This document shows, one piece after another, positions 52,606 to 63,664 of a stretch of 64,000 nucleotides of DNA (positions within the stretch are counted from its first letter, which is position 1; each line of letters starts with the position of its first letter). The notes beneath the pieces are model-generated. The model saw only the letters and a program-made list of their open reading frames with translations. It did not search any database and was not told where the DNA came from. A program made the translations under genes and the position numbers. The DNA lies in NCBI GenBank assembly GCA_000169995.1, contig AAZW01000008.1, positions 62,001 through 126,000 of the forward strand, read 5' to 3'. The DNA comes from Vibrionales bacterium SWAT-3 (lineage in GTDB: Bacteria > Pseudomonadota > Gammaproteobacteria > Enterobacterales > Vibrionaceae).

Positions 52606-54000
52606 TCAGTAATAGAACCCGTTGTCACCCAGCAAGCGAGGCTTCTGGTTGTCGGTGTATGTGTCTTGGTCGTGTGTTCTTTTACGCTGAATTCTCGGCA
52701 GTGCCAGAAGACGTTCAACATCGCTTAATGGAATGAGACCGTCGGTTGGTAGCTGCATCGAATCTGAACGAGTTGGTTGCACTAGATAAGCTGTGACAAT
52801 GATGATTAACTCTGTTTCTCGGCGAGTGAATTCCGTTGAACGGAAGAGACTTCCTAGTACTGGTATCTCCGCGACAAGTGGTACTTTTTGTAATTGTTCA
52901 ATGTCTTCAGACTTTAATAAGCCGCCTAAAGCGAAACTTTGCCCACTGGCTAGCTCGATGGTGGTAGAAGCACTGCGAGTAGTGAAAGAGGGAAAGTTAG
53001 CTCCTTGTATTACTTGCTGCCCGTCAATCGAGACATTACTGACTTCTGGATTGACTTTTAGACTGATACGATTTTGGCTAAGCACTGTGGGGGTAAAGTT
53101 CAGTTTTACACCGAAGTCTTTGTACTCGATTTGAGTGGTATCAGCAGTAATCAATGGCAGTGGAACCTGTCCACCTACTAGAAATTCTGCATCTTCACCA
53201 GACATTGCCGTCAAGTTAGGTTCAGCTAGCACAGACATCATGCCGTTACTTGCTAATGCATCAACCAGTGTTGTGATGCTTGGTTTTCCCCAGCTACTGA
53301 CATTAGGAAACTTTGCAAAGTAAAATTGTCCTACGCCTCCGGCGAGTGAGCCCCATTTGATTCCGAGTTTGTTGGATACATTTCGAGAGACTTCGGCGAT
53401 TTTTACTCGAATGTTGACTTGATTTGGCATGGTGACAACCAATTGATTAATCAGCTCCTCTTCTTTGGAGGAGGTAGGCTGACTTTGAGTTAGTGCACTG
53501 TCACTACTGTTATTTTTGTTTGTGTTCGAGCCTTCTTTCTGCTCAGTTTGGTTAACAATGGGAGACAGATACCCTTTCGCCAACGACACGATATTGTGCG
53601 CCATCATTGGGGAAGGAACACGGCCTTTTAACCACAGTTTGCCGCCTAAGGATTCTGCGTTAACTGACGCTTCTGGGAACTTGTTTTTCACCAATTCATT
53701 GAATTCGCGGCTGTTGTGAGTCACACGAATCTTATTGGTATAGATAACGCGTTCTTGCTCGTTCAAAACGGTGATGGTGGCGCTGCCAGCTCGTTTGCCA
53801 AATACCATCACCTTGGTGTTGGTTAAGGTTTGGTAATCCGCAATATGAGTGCTAGAGATGAAAATCGACTTCGCTTTTTCTGGCAGGCGAATCATTTTTG
53901 CCTCATTGATTGTTACATCAAGCGCAGATGCTGCTGATGCAAAAGAGAGGCAAAGGCTTGATAGCAGGAGAATCCCCCACCAACGACAGGTACTAGCCAT
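52606..54000 (-). CDS. rcpA: RcpA/CpaC outer-membrane secretin
   Basis: The protein has 464 residues with a signal peptide (~1-26). The N-domain carries a pilus-assembly segment (IRLPEKAKSIFISS, then MVFGKRAGSATITVL). The secretin core has SVLAEPNLTAMSGEDAEFLV and the C-terminal VAEIPVLGSLFRSTEFTRRE. It forms the outer-membrane pore for the Flp pilus. It overlaps rcpC by 8 bases. Confidence 0.93.
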   Translation of the reverse strand: MASTCRWWGILLLSSLCLSFASAASALDVTINEAKMIRLPEKAKSIFISSTHIADYQTLTNTKVMVFGKRAGSATITVLNEQERVIYTNKIRVTHNSREFNELVKNKFPEASVNAESLGGKLWLKGRVPSPMMAHNIVSLAKGYLSPIVNQTEQKEGSNTNKNNSSDSALTQSQPTSSKEEELINQLVVTMPNQVNIRVKIAEVSRNVSNKLGIKWGSLAGGVGQFYFAKFPNVSSWGKPSITTLVDALASNGMMSVLAEPNLTAMSGEDAEFLVGGQVPLPLITADTTQIEYKDFGVKLNFTPTVLSQNRISLKVNPEVSNVSIDGQQVIQGANFPSFTTRSASTTIELASGQSFALGGLLKSEDIEQLQKVPLVAEIPVLGSLFRSTEFTRRETELIIIVTAYLVQPTRSDSMQLPTDGLIPLSDVERLLALPRIQRKRTHDQDTYTDNQKPRLLGDNGFYY

Positions 54001-54865
54001 TGTTATCAGCTCCGGTTTTATTATTAATCGTTTTGTTATCGGCTCTAAATTCCACCAGACCGACGTCAGGCAATATCTGGGTGGTGTCTGGAGAAATCAC
54101 TTCTAGTGTGACTGAGTTTGCTTGTTGAACGTTAACTTGGGTGTCGTTTTGTCCACGCAGTGCAAGAGTGAGTTTTCCCAGTTGTTCAGCAAGCACGACT
54201 TGGTTGGCTTGCTCTGGAGTAACCTCTAGAGAAACGCTGCTGTTATCGGGAATGACCGCACCATAGGAGTCTCTCACCTTTTGGTAAGATTCTGCCGCTT
54301 GAGTGTTATTAAATGCCAAGACTCTAGCATCGTGAACAATGGTGGTGACATATAGCCCTTGTGACGAATTACCATAACGAAGCAGCTCACCATCTTGTGA
54401 GCCCAGAAGTAGGATATCGACTCGATCCCCTGGTTGGATGAAGCCTGAATTTGCTGTGATCTGATCAACAGGGACGGAAATAGCGCGATAGCCGGGCTGC
54501 AGTTTAAAAGAGAGTGAGTAGCCTCCCTTTGGCTCAGTAATGTCTGCATGTGACAATACGGACCCTTCGACCAGCTTTGTTTGGGCAATACCAGACATAG
54601 AGTGGTCTTCTGAGATACTTTCTGGTGTCACATAGTCGATGTAATTCTCCAACTCACCTAAGGGAATGGCTTTCCACTGAAATGAATTTGGGGTGTAGTT
54701 CTGGCCTATGTCAATAGTACGAGATGGCACCAATACTTTAATGGTTTGCTGAGTGGTTGGCACTGAGACTTTTTCTGACGCGTTATTGCCTTGACTGAAC
54801 AGTAAGACAGATAACGCGACTACTGAGCATAATAACGACAGCAACAGGAGCCGCTTGGCAGTCAT
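53993..54865 (-). CDS. rcpC: RcpC/CpaB pilus assembly protein
   Basis: The protein has 290 residues with an N-terminal membrane anchor (~4-26). The SAF-like domains include YTPNSFQWKAIPLGELE and GYRAISVPVDQITANSGFIQ plus GDRVDILLL. It is a periplasmic component linked to glycan or pore modification in Tad systems. It starts 32 bases after flp. Confidence 0.9.
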   Translation of the reverse strand: MTAKRLLLLSLLCSVVALSVLLFSQGNNASEKVSVPTTQQTIKVLVPSRTIDIGQNYTPNSFQWKAIPLGELENYIDYVTPESISEDHSMSGIAQTKLVEGSVLSHADITEPKGGYSLSFKLQPGYRAISVPVDQITANSGFIQPGDRVDILLLGSQDGELLRYGNSSQGLYVTTIVHDARVLAFNNTQAAESYQKVRDSYGAVIPDNSSVSLEVTPEQANQVVLAEQLGKLTLALRGQNDTQVNVQQANSVTLEVISPDTTQILPDVGLVEFRADNKTINNKTGADNNG

Positions 54866-54897
54866 GGTTATTCCTTTAATGTTATAAGTAGACGGGC

Positions 54898-55077
54898 TTA
54901 TTCAGATTCTTGTGCTTTCTCTATTTTTTCGACCACTGTGCTATAGGCATCAGTGATCGCGTTTGTCAGTGTCCCATCTTTGCCACCAACGACAGACAGT
55001 AAGACTACAGACATCGCGGCAGCGAGAATGGCGTACTCAATCGCAGCCGCGCCGCGTTGCTTTTTTTTGTTCAACAT
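54898..55077 (-). CDS. flp: Flp major pilin (59 aa)
   Basis: This short gene encodes MLNKKKQRGAAAIEYAILAA and so on, ending EKAQESE. The prepilin site is RG / AAAIEY: Gly9 before cleavage, Glu at +5, Tyr at +6, the Flp hallmark. The hydrophobic helix follows (~10-31), and then a short polar C-terminus. The basic leader is typical. It lies 78 bases after the large lipoprotein gene. It is the structural subunit of the Tad pilus. Confidence 0.93.
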   Translation of the reverse strand: MLNKKKQRGAAAIEYAILAAAMSVVLLSVVGGKDGTLTNAITDAYSTVVEKIEKAQESE

Positions 55078-55155
55078 GATGTTATTCCTTGCGTAATTCA
55101 GCCTCGGTAGAGGCTGATGGAGTTGATATTAAGATTAATTGCCAATATGTTGGCT

Positions 55156-58100
55156 TTATTCACCAGCAACCAGTCGATAAAGCTTTGAATTTGGCCTGTA
55201 GCCACCTTCTTTTTCATAAGAGCGTTCTGAAAATGTTGTGATATTTAAAGTCTTAAACTTACCGCTTTCAGCTGGGCTATTGGTTACATAGTCATCCTTG
55301 CTATCATTTAAATTATTATGCTTAAAGACCGTAGTATTTAAGGGAAATAACCCGTAAAGCTGGTATTTGCTTGGAATACGCCAATGTTTCAAGCCGCAGA
55401 TCTGGTTGTTATTCCAAACTTTTATCTCCTGTTGAATCTGTTTGTATGTTTTGTAGCGATACTTGTTCAATTCATCTTTATTTACGTCTTGAAATATTTG
55501 CCATGCTAAGCCGCTGATTGAGTCTTTAACACATATCGCATCGTTTCTGTTTGGAACGACTTTTCCCATCGCGTCCAGATATTCATAGTCTTTTAAAGCT
55601 ACCTTTTCTTCACGAACCAATCGCGCTAACGTAATTTTCTGGCTAGTACTGTCTGTGCTTGTAAAGCTTGTTTCTTGGTTTTGGTTGATTGTCTTAAAAC
55701 GTGCAATGTGCATATTTGCATTGTCTTTTTGATCTTTGGACCAGTAATAAAATACTGTCCCATCATCATCAGTACGCATGTCATACTCTGGGTTCAAAGC
55801 TAAATGATGGGGGAATACCTCTATATTCAACGTCAGGTATTCGCTTTCTGGTTTTACTGGTTTTGACTTTAAAGACCACAGTTGAGTCAAACTTGGGACT
55901 GACCAATCTTTAAACCCACACATGCCTTCATCGGCATTGGTGGTTTCGAGAAGTCCGTCGCTCCCTAAAATGCTTGGTAATCCAGATGCGGAAGCATTGT
56001 AGAAGAGCTTGTCTTCGCCTTGTGGTAAGCCGTCTTTGAGTAACGTCCAAACTCTGCGTTTGCCCGGAATACGCTTGTCTTCAACGCATCGCCAACCTTG
56101 TGCATATGTGGTTGTCTTATCGAGGTAATGACCAAATATATCAAGCTTGGCAAATCGTTCGTTATCGAATAACACATCAGCCTCTGGTACCTTGTAACCT
56201 GAGCTTTTTAAACCGTCATTTGCTTCATCTTCAAATGTCGTAAGAACGCGAGATTTTAGCCTTTCCATTTGAAGAATAAGGTTGCGATACAGTGCTTTCA
56301 GCGTTTCATCATCAGAGTTTCTTATATGCTTATCCAGCGATTCAATGAAACTTTCTGCCTGCTCATGCTCTTGCGCTAACATATACAATGCTTGATTGAG
56401 CGCTAAACTCGCTTCATGCATTGCCTTTGCCTCGCCCTCATTTTTTGACGCCCTAAGCGAATCGACTTTTACATCTACCGTCGCGTTTTTTTGCTGAATT
56501 TTTGCCAGTTTCTGAGCAAACTCAGCGCCTTCTATCAGTGTTGCCAGTGTTTTAGTGTTTTGCTCTAGTTCATAGGTTTTTGCTATGAAATGGTTGAGGG
56601 CGTCTTCAAGTTCTTGGGTATCGTTAGTATTACCGCGTTGTTGAGCCAACTTGATCTGCAACTCGTATTTTGCAATCTTTGAGTTGAAAAGATCAGAGCC
56701 ACTTTTCCATTTCTCGGTTAAGCCCGACAGTGTCTCCAATTTTTCATTTGCCGCAAATTCTAACAAAGCGTAACTCTTGTCTGTTTGGTTCTTACTAAAC
56801 CAGTCCGTTAAGAAGGTTTTTGCCTCCTCTAAAACACCATCAACTCCATTTTTTTGTTCATTGAGTAACTCGTTGATTGTTTTGGGGGTGTTGTCTATTG
56901 TTACCGTCTCATTATTGATGAGGTTCAATAAGCCTTGGTTCGTGGGCAGCGTCCATGTTGTGTACACATAAGCAGTTGATGTGCTATAAACCTCACCATT
57001 CTTCACTATGACGTAACTGCCATTGTCATTGGCCCAAGCACTCGTATTTCCATTCTCTATCAAGTAGCTGTCTAGATTGTTGGGTAGATTGGCACGACTC
57101 TGCTTTGATAATTCGATGGCCTGATCCATTGTAGGAAGCTTCCAATCGTTGATACCGCAATTGTTTAATCCTCGAACTGTGCTGGACACTTCGGAAATTT
57201 TTTTATACGTCTGTATCGTAGCCCAAAAAATCGGCTCACCTTTGCCCTCATTGTCATATTCAGCGATGCAATTGAAACCTTCCCACCTATAACTCGATGT
57301 GAATGGAATTTTTTTATAATCTACAGGGGTGTTTAAGTCTTGCATCGGAACGAATGTGATTGCGTAGAATTCACCGGTTTTATCTGTTGTTGCCCAAAGA
57401 GGTTCACTCGCAGGGTTTTTAACGGTTTCTTTAGCATTTTCTTTTAACCTAATGGCCACATTATCTTTGTCATACGCTTCGGTGCCGATAAATTGTGGCT
57501 TCGATACAACGGGATGCCACGTTTTTCCTTGGTCGTTGGTGTATTCGTAATGTTGAGGTAATTCGAAACTGATTTCTTGCCCCCCAATGGTGACTTTTTG
57601 CCAATAATCCCAGTCATAACCGTTGGTGAGGTTAGCTTTAGCCTTATCCTCAGCCTCAAATTCGGGATTAATGATCCTTGCTCCTGCTCCCTTGGGTACC
57701 GGGATATCGAATACCTTGGTGAAGTCTTCCGTAGGCGAAGCTATCTCACCGCTAGCTCTGGCATGGCTGACACTTCTTGCTACGCGCAATTGAACATCTG
57801 TTGCGCTTCTCGCTTCGTTACCCACATGGAAAGGCATTGTCACTACTTTTGTCCATGTTGCCCCTGAATCGAGCGATACTTCATAATCCGCGGGGTTATA
57901 CGGCTCAACGATGCTCCACTCAAGAGTGTTGTCGATATCATTTACAACCAGATTTTGTGGTGCAGCAGGTTTGAAAGTATAGGGTTTATCAGAGCAGAGC
58001 AGTTCGCCAGGAGGGTGCTGCTTTATCGCGTTTTCTTTTACTCGCACGCAGACCTGTCCGCTGGCAAAAGCTTTATTATCAACGAGCTGAGGATTACCGG

Positions 58101-59844
58101 TGACCGCATTAAAGTGAAGTCCTCGATCTAGTGAATACTCGTAGGAACTAACTTCTTCAAATGTTTCAACGGGCTGCCATTGGAATGTATCATTTGCGTC
58201 GTCAACCATTGGATTGGTTGGGGCGAGCGGTTGACTATCTGAATGGGTAAAAGCTGAATCGATCGTCAGTTCATATCCAGTCGGTCTCGCATTCGATGAG
58301 TTACTTTTCACACGAATCGAAATCGCACCCTCTGGGTATGATGCATTTTCGAGTATGAATGGAACTCCCGTTACATCCTGCCAGTCCTGATCAAGACCAA
58401 GCTTTATCTCATAAAACGACGGGTCCTCGTAGCCATCTACCCAGAACCAATTGATCAGGTTGCTGTTGTCATTTGCAAAATCGAGTGTTGGTTGCTCTGG
58501 TTTTGGTGGTGTAACGGTCATTGGATCGGTTGCCGCTCTGATGGAACCAGCTAGATGCCCAAGTGTACTATTTTCAGCAACTCGTACTTGTAAATGACCA
58601 CTTGGTATGTCGAGGTCAGCGATATTCTGTGGCTTTTCTGTTGCCCGGTTCCAGTTGGTCCCGTTGTCCAGTGAGTACTCATAAAGGCTTGGAGCATTGA
58701 AAGAATCGACAAAATCCCAATCAAATTGGTTTTTTGCATCATCTACGTAAACTTTATAAGGGGCCGCAGGTTCGGTTTTTAACGTATACGCTTCATTTGA
58801 AACTGCAATGTTTCCTGCTGGTGTGTTTCGTGTTTTCGAAGCGGCAACTCTTACCTGAACAGCCCCTTCTTTGAGCGCTTGGGAACCGACATGAATCGGT
58901 TTTCGGATCACGGTTGCCCACGTATTTCCTGAATCTAATGAGTATTCGTAATCTGAATTTTGGTTGAAACCACGGACAAACTGCCAGTTGAACGTATCAG
59001 ATAGATCATCTACTTCGATATGTTTAGGTGCAGGAGGAGCGATTAAGATTGCACCACTGCTGATATCCGATTGAGATATCGTAAGTTGGTCTTTGAACGC
59101 CTCACCAAGTTTTTTCAACGTGTTGTTTGTTCCAGGTGCACCATGTGAGAGTAAATCTGTTCGCGCTTTCAAGGCGATTAGATCCAGCGAAGCGAGTTTG
59201 TACATAGCGCCTTTACGAGCATTTATTTGATCTATGCCTGCCTCAATGGAAGCCTTTTGTGCCTCTTGAATTACGCGGGTTAAACCGCGAGCAAGCATAT
59301 GTAATTCTTCGCTATTTGATGAGTTTGATGAGGCGTAATCACTTATAACCAGTTGCTTCTCAACTCCTAGCTCTTGGGCAATCAATTGTGCCGCCATGTC
59401 AAAGCTGATCCCACTGCTTTGTGCGACGCTGGCGAGGAGTGAGGTGACCGGGCTAACAACCGCGGAGTGTGTTTTTGGTATTTCAAGTGTGAATGTTAAA
59501 TCTATGGTCTGGTTTGGCATATCCATGTCGATGGTTTGGTTTGCGATTGCCTCAACCAAGAGCGTCTGTTCTGAACTCTCATTATCAAGATTTAATTCAA
59601 AGTACCCATTGGAATCTGTTGTTGAAACTTCCCCATCTGCGGAATCACACATAGCATTGTGGTTTTTATCTAAACAGACTTTCGCTTTGTGTAGGTAACC
59701 ATCGAGAGCTACCCCTGATAGTTTTTCTGCATCAGCTTCTACGAACGATTGTGCCTGTTTTTCATCTGATCCTGCGCCACCACAAGCCATTAGCATTGTG
59801 GACATGAGCGAAACACCCACCAATGTGTATGGATTCCTTACCAC
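55156..59844 (-). CDS. large modular lipoprotein with Ig/FN3-like repeats and DUF1566 modules
   Basis: The protein has 1562 residues. The lipobox is LMAC (Cys21). A calcium-loop-like CLDKNHNAMCDSADGE at 57-72 precedes a carboxypeptidase-regulatory-like strand pair. Residues ~270-840 contain about six repeats of ~85 residues, each with a Tyr-Glu-Tyr-(Ser/Thr)-Leu-Asp-x-Gly-x-x-Trp signature (e.g. YEYSLDSGNTW, YEYSLDNGTNW). Then come a DUF1566 module (GINDWKLPTMDQAIEL), a ~200-residue charged coiled-coil, and two more DUF1566 modules (CGFKDWSVPSLTQLW, CGLKHWRIPSKYQLYGL). It is first in the minus-strand unit that leads into flp, so it may be a surface adhesin of the Tad pilus. Confidence 0.8.
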   Translation of the reverse strand: MVRNPYTLVGVSLMSTMLMACGGAGSDEKQAQSFVEADAEKLSGVALDGYLHKAKVCLDKNHNAMCDSADGEVSTTDSNGYFELNLDNESSEQTLLVEAIANQTIDMDMPNQTIDLTFTLEIPKTHSAVVSPVTSLLASVAQSSGISFDMAAQLIAQELGVEKQLVISDYASSNSSNSEELHMLARGLTRVIQEAQKASIEAGIDQINARKGAMYKLASLDLIALKARTDLLSHGAPGTNNTLKKLGEAFKDQLTISQSDISSGAILIAPPAPKHIEVDDLSDTFNWQFVRGFNQNSDYEYSLDSGNTWATVIRKPIHVGSQALKEGAVQVRVAASKTRNTPAGNIAVSNEAYTLKTEPAAPYKVYVDDAKNQFDWDFVDSFNAPSLYEYSLDNGTNWNRATEKPQNIADLDIPSGHLQVRVAENSTLGHLAGSIRAATDPMTVTPPKPEQPTLDFANDNSNLINWFWVDGYEDPSFYEIKLGLDQDWQDVTGVPFILENASYPEGAISIRVKSNSSNARPTGYELTIDSAFTHSDSQPLAPTNPMVDDANDTFQWQPVETFEEVSSYEYSLDRGLHFNAVTGNPQLVDNKAFASGQVCVRVKENAIKQHPPGELLCSDKPYTFKPAAPQNLVVNDIDNTLEWSIVEPYNPADYEVSLDSGATWTKVVTMPFHVGNEARSATDVQLRVARSVSHARASGEIASPTEDFTKVFDIPVPKGAGARIINPEFEAEDKAKANLTNGYDWDYWQKVTIGGQEISFELPQHYEYTNDQGKTWHPVVSKPQFIGTEAYDKDNVAIRLKENAKETVKNPASEPLWATTDKTGEFYAITFVPMQDLNTPVDYKKIPFTSSYRWEGFNCIAEYDNEGKGEPIFWATIQTYKKISEVSSTVRGLNNCGINDWKLPTMDQAIELSKQSRANLPNNLDSYLIENGNTSAWANDNGSYVIVKNGEVYSTSTAYVYTTWTLPTNQGLLNLINNETVTIDNTPKTINELLNEQKNGVDGVLEEAKTFLTDWFSKNQTDKSYALLEFAANEKLETLSGLTEKWKSGSDLFNSKIAKYELQIKLAQQRGNTNDTQELEDALNHFIAKTYELEQNTKTLATLIEGAEFAQKLAKIQQKNATVDVKVDSLRASKNEGEAKAMHEASLALNQALYMLAQEHEQAESFIESLDKHIRNSDDETLKALYRNLILQMERLKSRVLTTFEDEANDGLKSSGYKVPEADVLFDNERFAKLDIFGHYLDKTTTYAQGWRCVEDKRIPGKRRVWTLLKDGLPQGEDKLFYNASASGLPSILGSDGLLETTNADEGMCGFKDWSVPSLTQLWSLKSKPVKPESEYLTLNIEVFPHHLALNPEYDMRTDDDGTVFYYWSKDQKDNANMHIARFKTINQNQETSFTSTDSTSQKITLARLVREEKVALKDYEYLDAMGKVVPNRNDAICVKDSISGLAWQIFQDVNKDELNKYRYKTYKQIQQEIKVWNNNQICGLKHWRIPSKYQLYGLFPLNTTVFKHNNLNDSKDDYVTNSPAESGKFKTLNITTFSERSYEKEGGYRPNSKLYRLVAGE

Positions 59845-59902
59845 TTGAACTCCAAATATTTTATAAATTACTCATAAGAAAGGCCGCTGATGTTAATTTA
59901 AA

Positions 59903-59917
59903 TGATAGTGATTATCA
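59903..59917. promoter_or_regulatory. Candidate Fur box between two lipoprotein genes
   Basis: TGATAGT-G-ATTATCA matches TGATAAT-N-ATTATCA in 13 of 14 defined positions. It lies 59 bases upstream of the 1562-residue gene and 93 bases upstream of the divergent 685-residue gene, so it could repress both when iron is abundant. By extension the tad genes behind the first gene may be iron-responsive. Confidence 0.72.
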
Positions 59918-60009
59918 ATATTGTTTGATCTTTTATTTCGAAAAATGATTTAATATCAAAATTATATTCTTTTAATTGATTAATTTGTCAGTCGAATAGG
60001 TTTTAAATA

Positions 60010-62067
<2,058 letters not shown>

Positions 62068-62082
62068 AGGCATTCAACCAAT

Positions 62083-62109
62083 AAAGAAGGGAGGCTAACT
62101 CCCTTCTTT
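62083..62109. terminator. Bidirectional terminator
   Basis: AAAGAAGGGAG / CTCCCTTCTTT stem of 11 base pairs, 5-base loop, between convergent genes. Confidence 0.85.
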
Positions 62110-62122
62110 ACTCAGATATTTA

Positions 62123-63337
62123 CTACATATTCTCAGCCTGTTTCAATCGGCTTTGACGCCAGTAATTGACTGAGGAGATAGCCGCTAAAAAGACAACGAC
62201 AGCGGTCATCACATGTATGACTGACTCCGACGTCCCTTCATACGCATTACTGCCTAAATCAATCGCTGCAGAAACGATAAATAGACGAATAGCTGTCACC
62301 AGTGATGCTGCGATCCCTGTTAGATCTGGAAAAACTTGCATCGATTTCGCAAAGAACAATCCAATCGATAACCCTGCACCTATTGAAAACAAGCACATCG
62401 TCCCTGTTAGGATGAATGGTGAGTTAAGTTGTTCAGACGGCAATAAGAAAAAGATGAGCGTGGTGGTAAATATTAAGCCAAGCCCAGTACTTTTTAATTT
62501 ATCAATGCCAAACCTGTCGATTAAGCGTGCGTTATTCAAACTCACCAAGACGAATGTGCCCAGTGTTGCCATTTGGAAAAACGGGAACTGATCAGGGCTG
62601 ACTTCTAATTGCTCTATATACAACAACGACATGTTGGAAACATAAATCATATAGGCGGCAAGAATTAAGCTCGTCACTAGCGTGTTGTACCAAAAGGCTG
62701 ACGAAGACAATACGGTTTTATAGTCGCTTGCTATTCGCTTAGGCGCGACCTTCTTCCGTTTATCTTTACTCAAAGATTCAGGTAAGAAGAAGAAACATTT
62801 GGTCGCAGACAGCAGTACTAAAATGGCGATAAAGACAAAGTTTGCTTTATACCCCATATGGAGACTTATCCAGCCGCCAATAAGAGGTGCAAAAGCCATC
62901 AAGCTGACCACTAACGTGTTGAGATCGGCAATCAGTTTGGCGGCGGGTTCTTCATCAAACAGATCAAAGATCATTGCGGTACCAACGATCACACACGCCG
63001 AACTGCCAAAGCCTTGAAGCAGTCGAAATGCTAGTAATTGCTCGATACTCGAAGCATAAATACAGCCGATACTTGCAGCAAGAAAGACACTAAAACCAAA
63101 CATTAGTATCTTTCGGCGACCAAAATGATCCGATAGTGGTCCATAGAGTAAGGAACCAATACAGATGCCGATAAAGTTATAGCTCAGAATGCGCTGCACC
63201 ATAACCGCGTCAGTGTTGAAGTCGTTCAATATATCGGGAAATGTGGGTAGATAGATATCCGTCTCCATGGCAGCACCAAGGAATATGAATACCATTAAAA
63301 ATCGAAACCACTTCCCCTCATGAGAGATGGGAAACAT
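62123..63337 (-). CDS. Bcr/CflA-type MFS drug-resistance exporter
   Basis: The protein has 404 residues with 12 predicted membrane helices. AAMETDIYLPTFPDI is the family's first-helix motif, and GPLSDHFGRRKILM is MFS motif A. LAFRLLQGFGSSACVIVG matches the drug:proton antiporter-1 motif. It should expel small molecules with proton influx. It is divergent from another MFS gene, with a 327-base gap. Confidence 0.87.
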   Translation of the reverse strand: MFPISHEGKWFRFLMVFIFLGAAMETDIYLPTFPDILNDFNTDAVMVQRILSYNFIGICIGSLLYGPLSDHFGRRKILMFGFSVFLAASIGCIYASSIEQLLAFRLLQGFGSSACVIVGTAMIFDLFDEEPAAKLIADLNTLVVSLMAFAPLIGGWISLHMGYKANFVFIAILVLLSATKCFFFLPESLSKDKRKKVAPKRIASDYKTVLSSSAFWYNTLVTSLILAAYMIYVSNMSLLYIEQLEVSPDQFPFFQMATLGTFVLVSLNNARLIDRFGIDKLKSTGLGLIFTTTLIFFLLPSEQLNSPFILTGTMCLFSIGAGLSIGLFFAKSMQVFPDLTGIAASLVTAIRLFIVSAAIDLGSNAYEGTSESVIHVMTAVVVFLAAISSVNYWRQSRLKQAENM

Positions 63338-63664
63338 AGTTAATCCAATGAGTTATTATTATAAAAGTCAGAAGCGCAAACGCTGCAAGTGCAGGTAGGC
63401 TTAGAATGAAATTTTGATATTGGGATGCGCGTAGTAGAGAGGAGTGTTACGCAGGGTTGTCATTCCCGTCACTTGGTTGTGATCAAGTAGGGTGTAAATG
63501 TAACATAATGTTTCATCATTTCAAGGCGTCGATTGCTGTTTTCTCGCTCCCCTACGCAAACGATAAAAGTCGTGTCATTTTAACATCTCCAGAAGTGTTA
63601 ATGATTTGTGACTCAAGAGAAAAGCAGAGTATGATGTAACATTATCATTCAGGATTTGGCTGCT
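63338..63664. other. Intergenic region between divergent MFS genes
   Basis: 327 bases with no supported gene. It must hold both promoters. I saw no strong dyad, Fur box or terminator. Short frames here look like chance. Confidence 0.5.
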
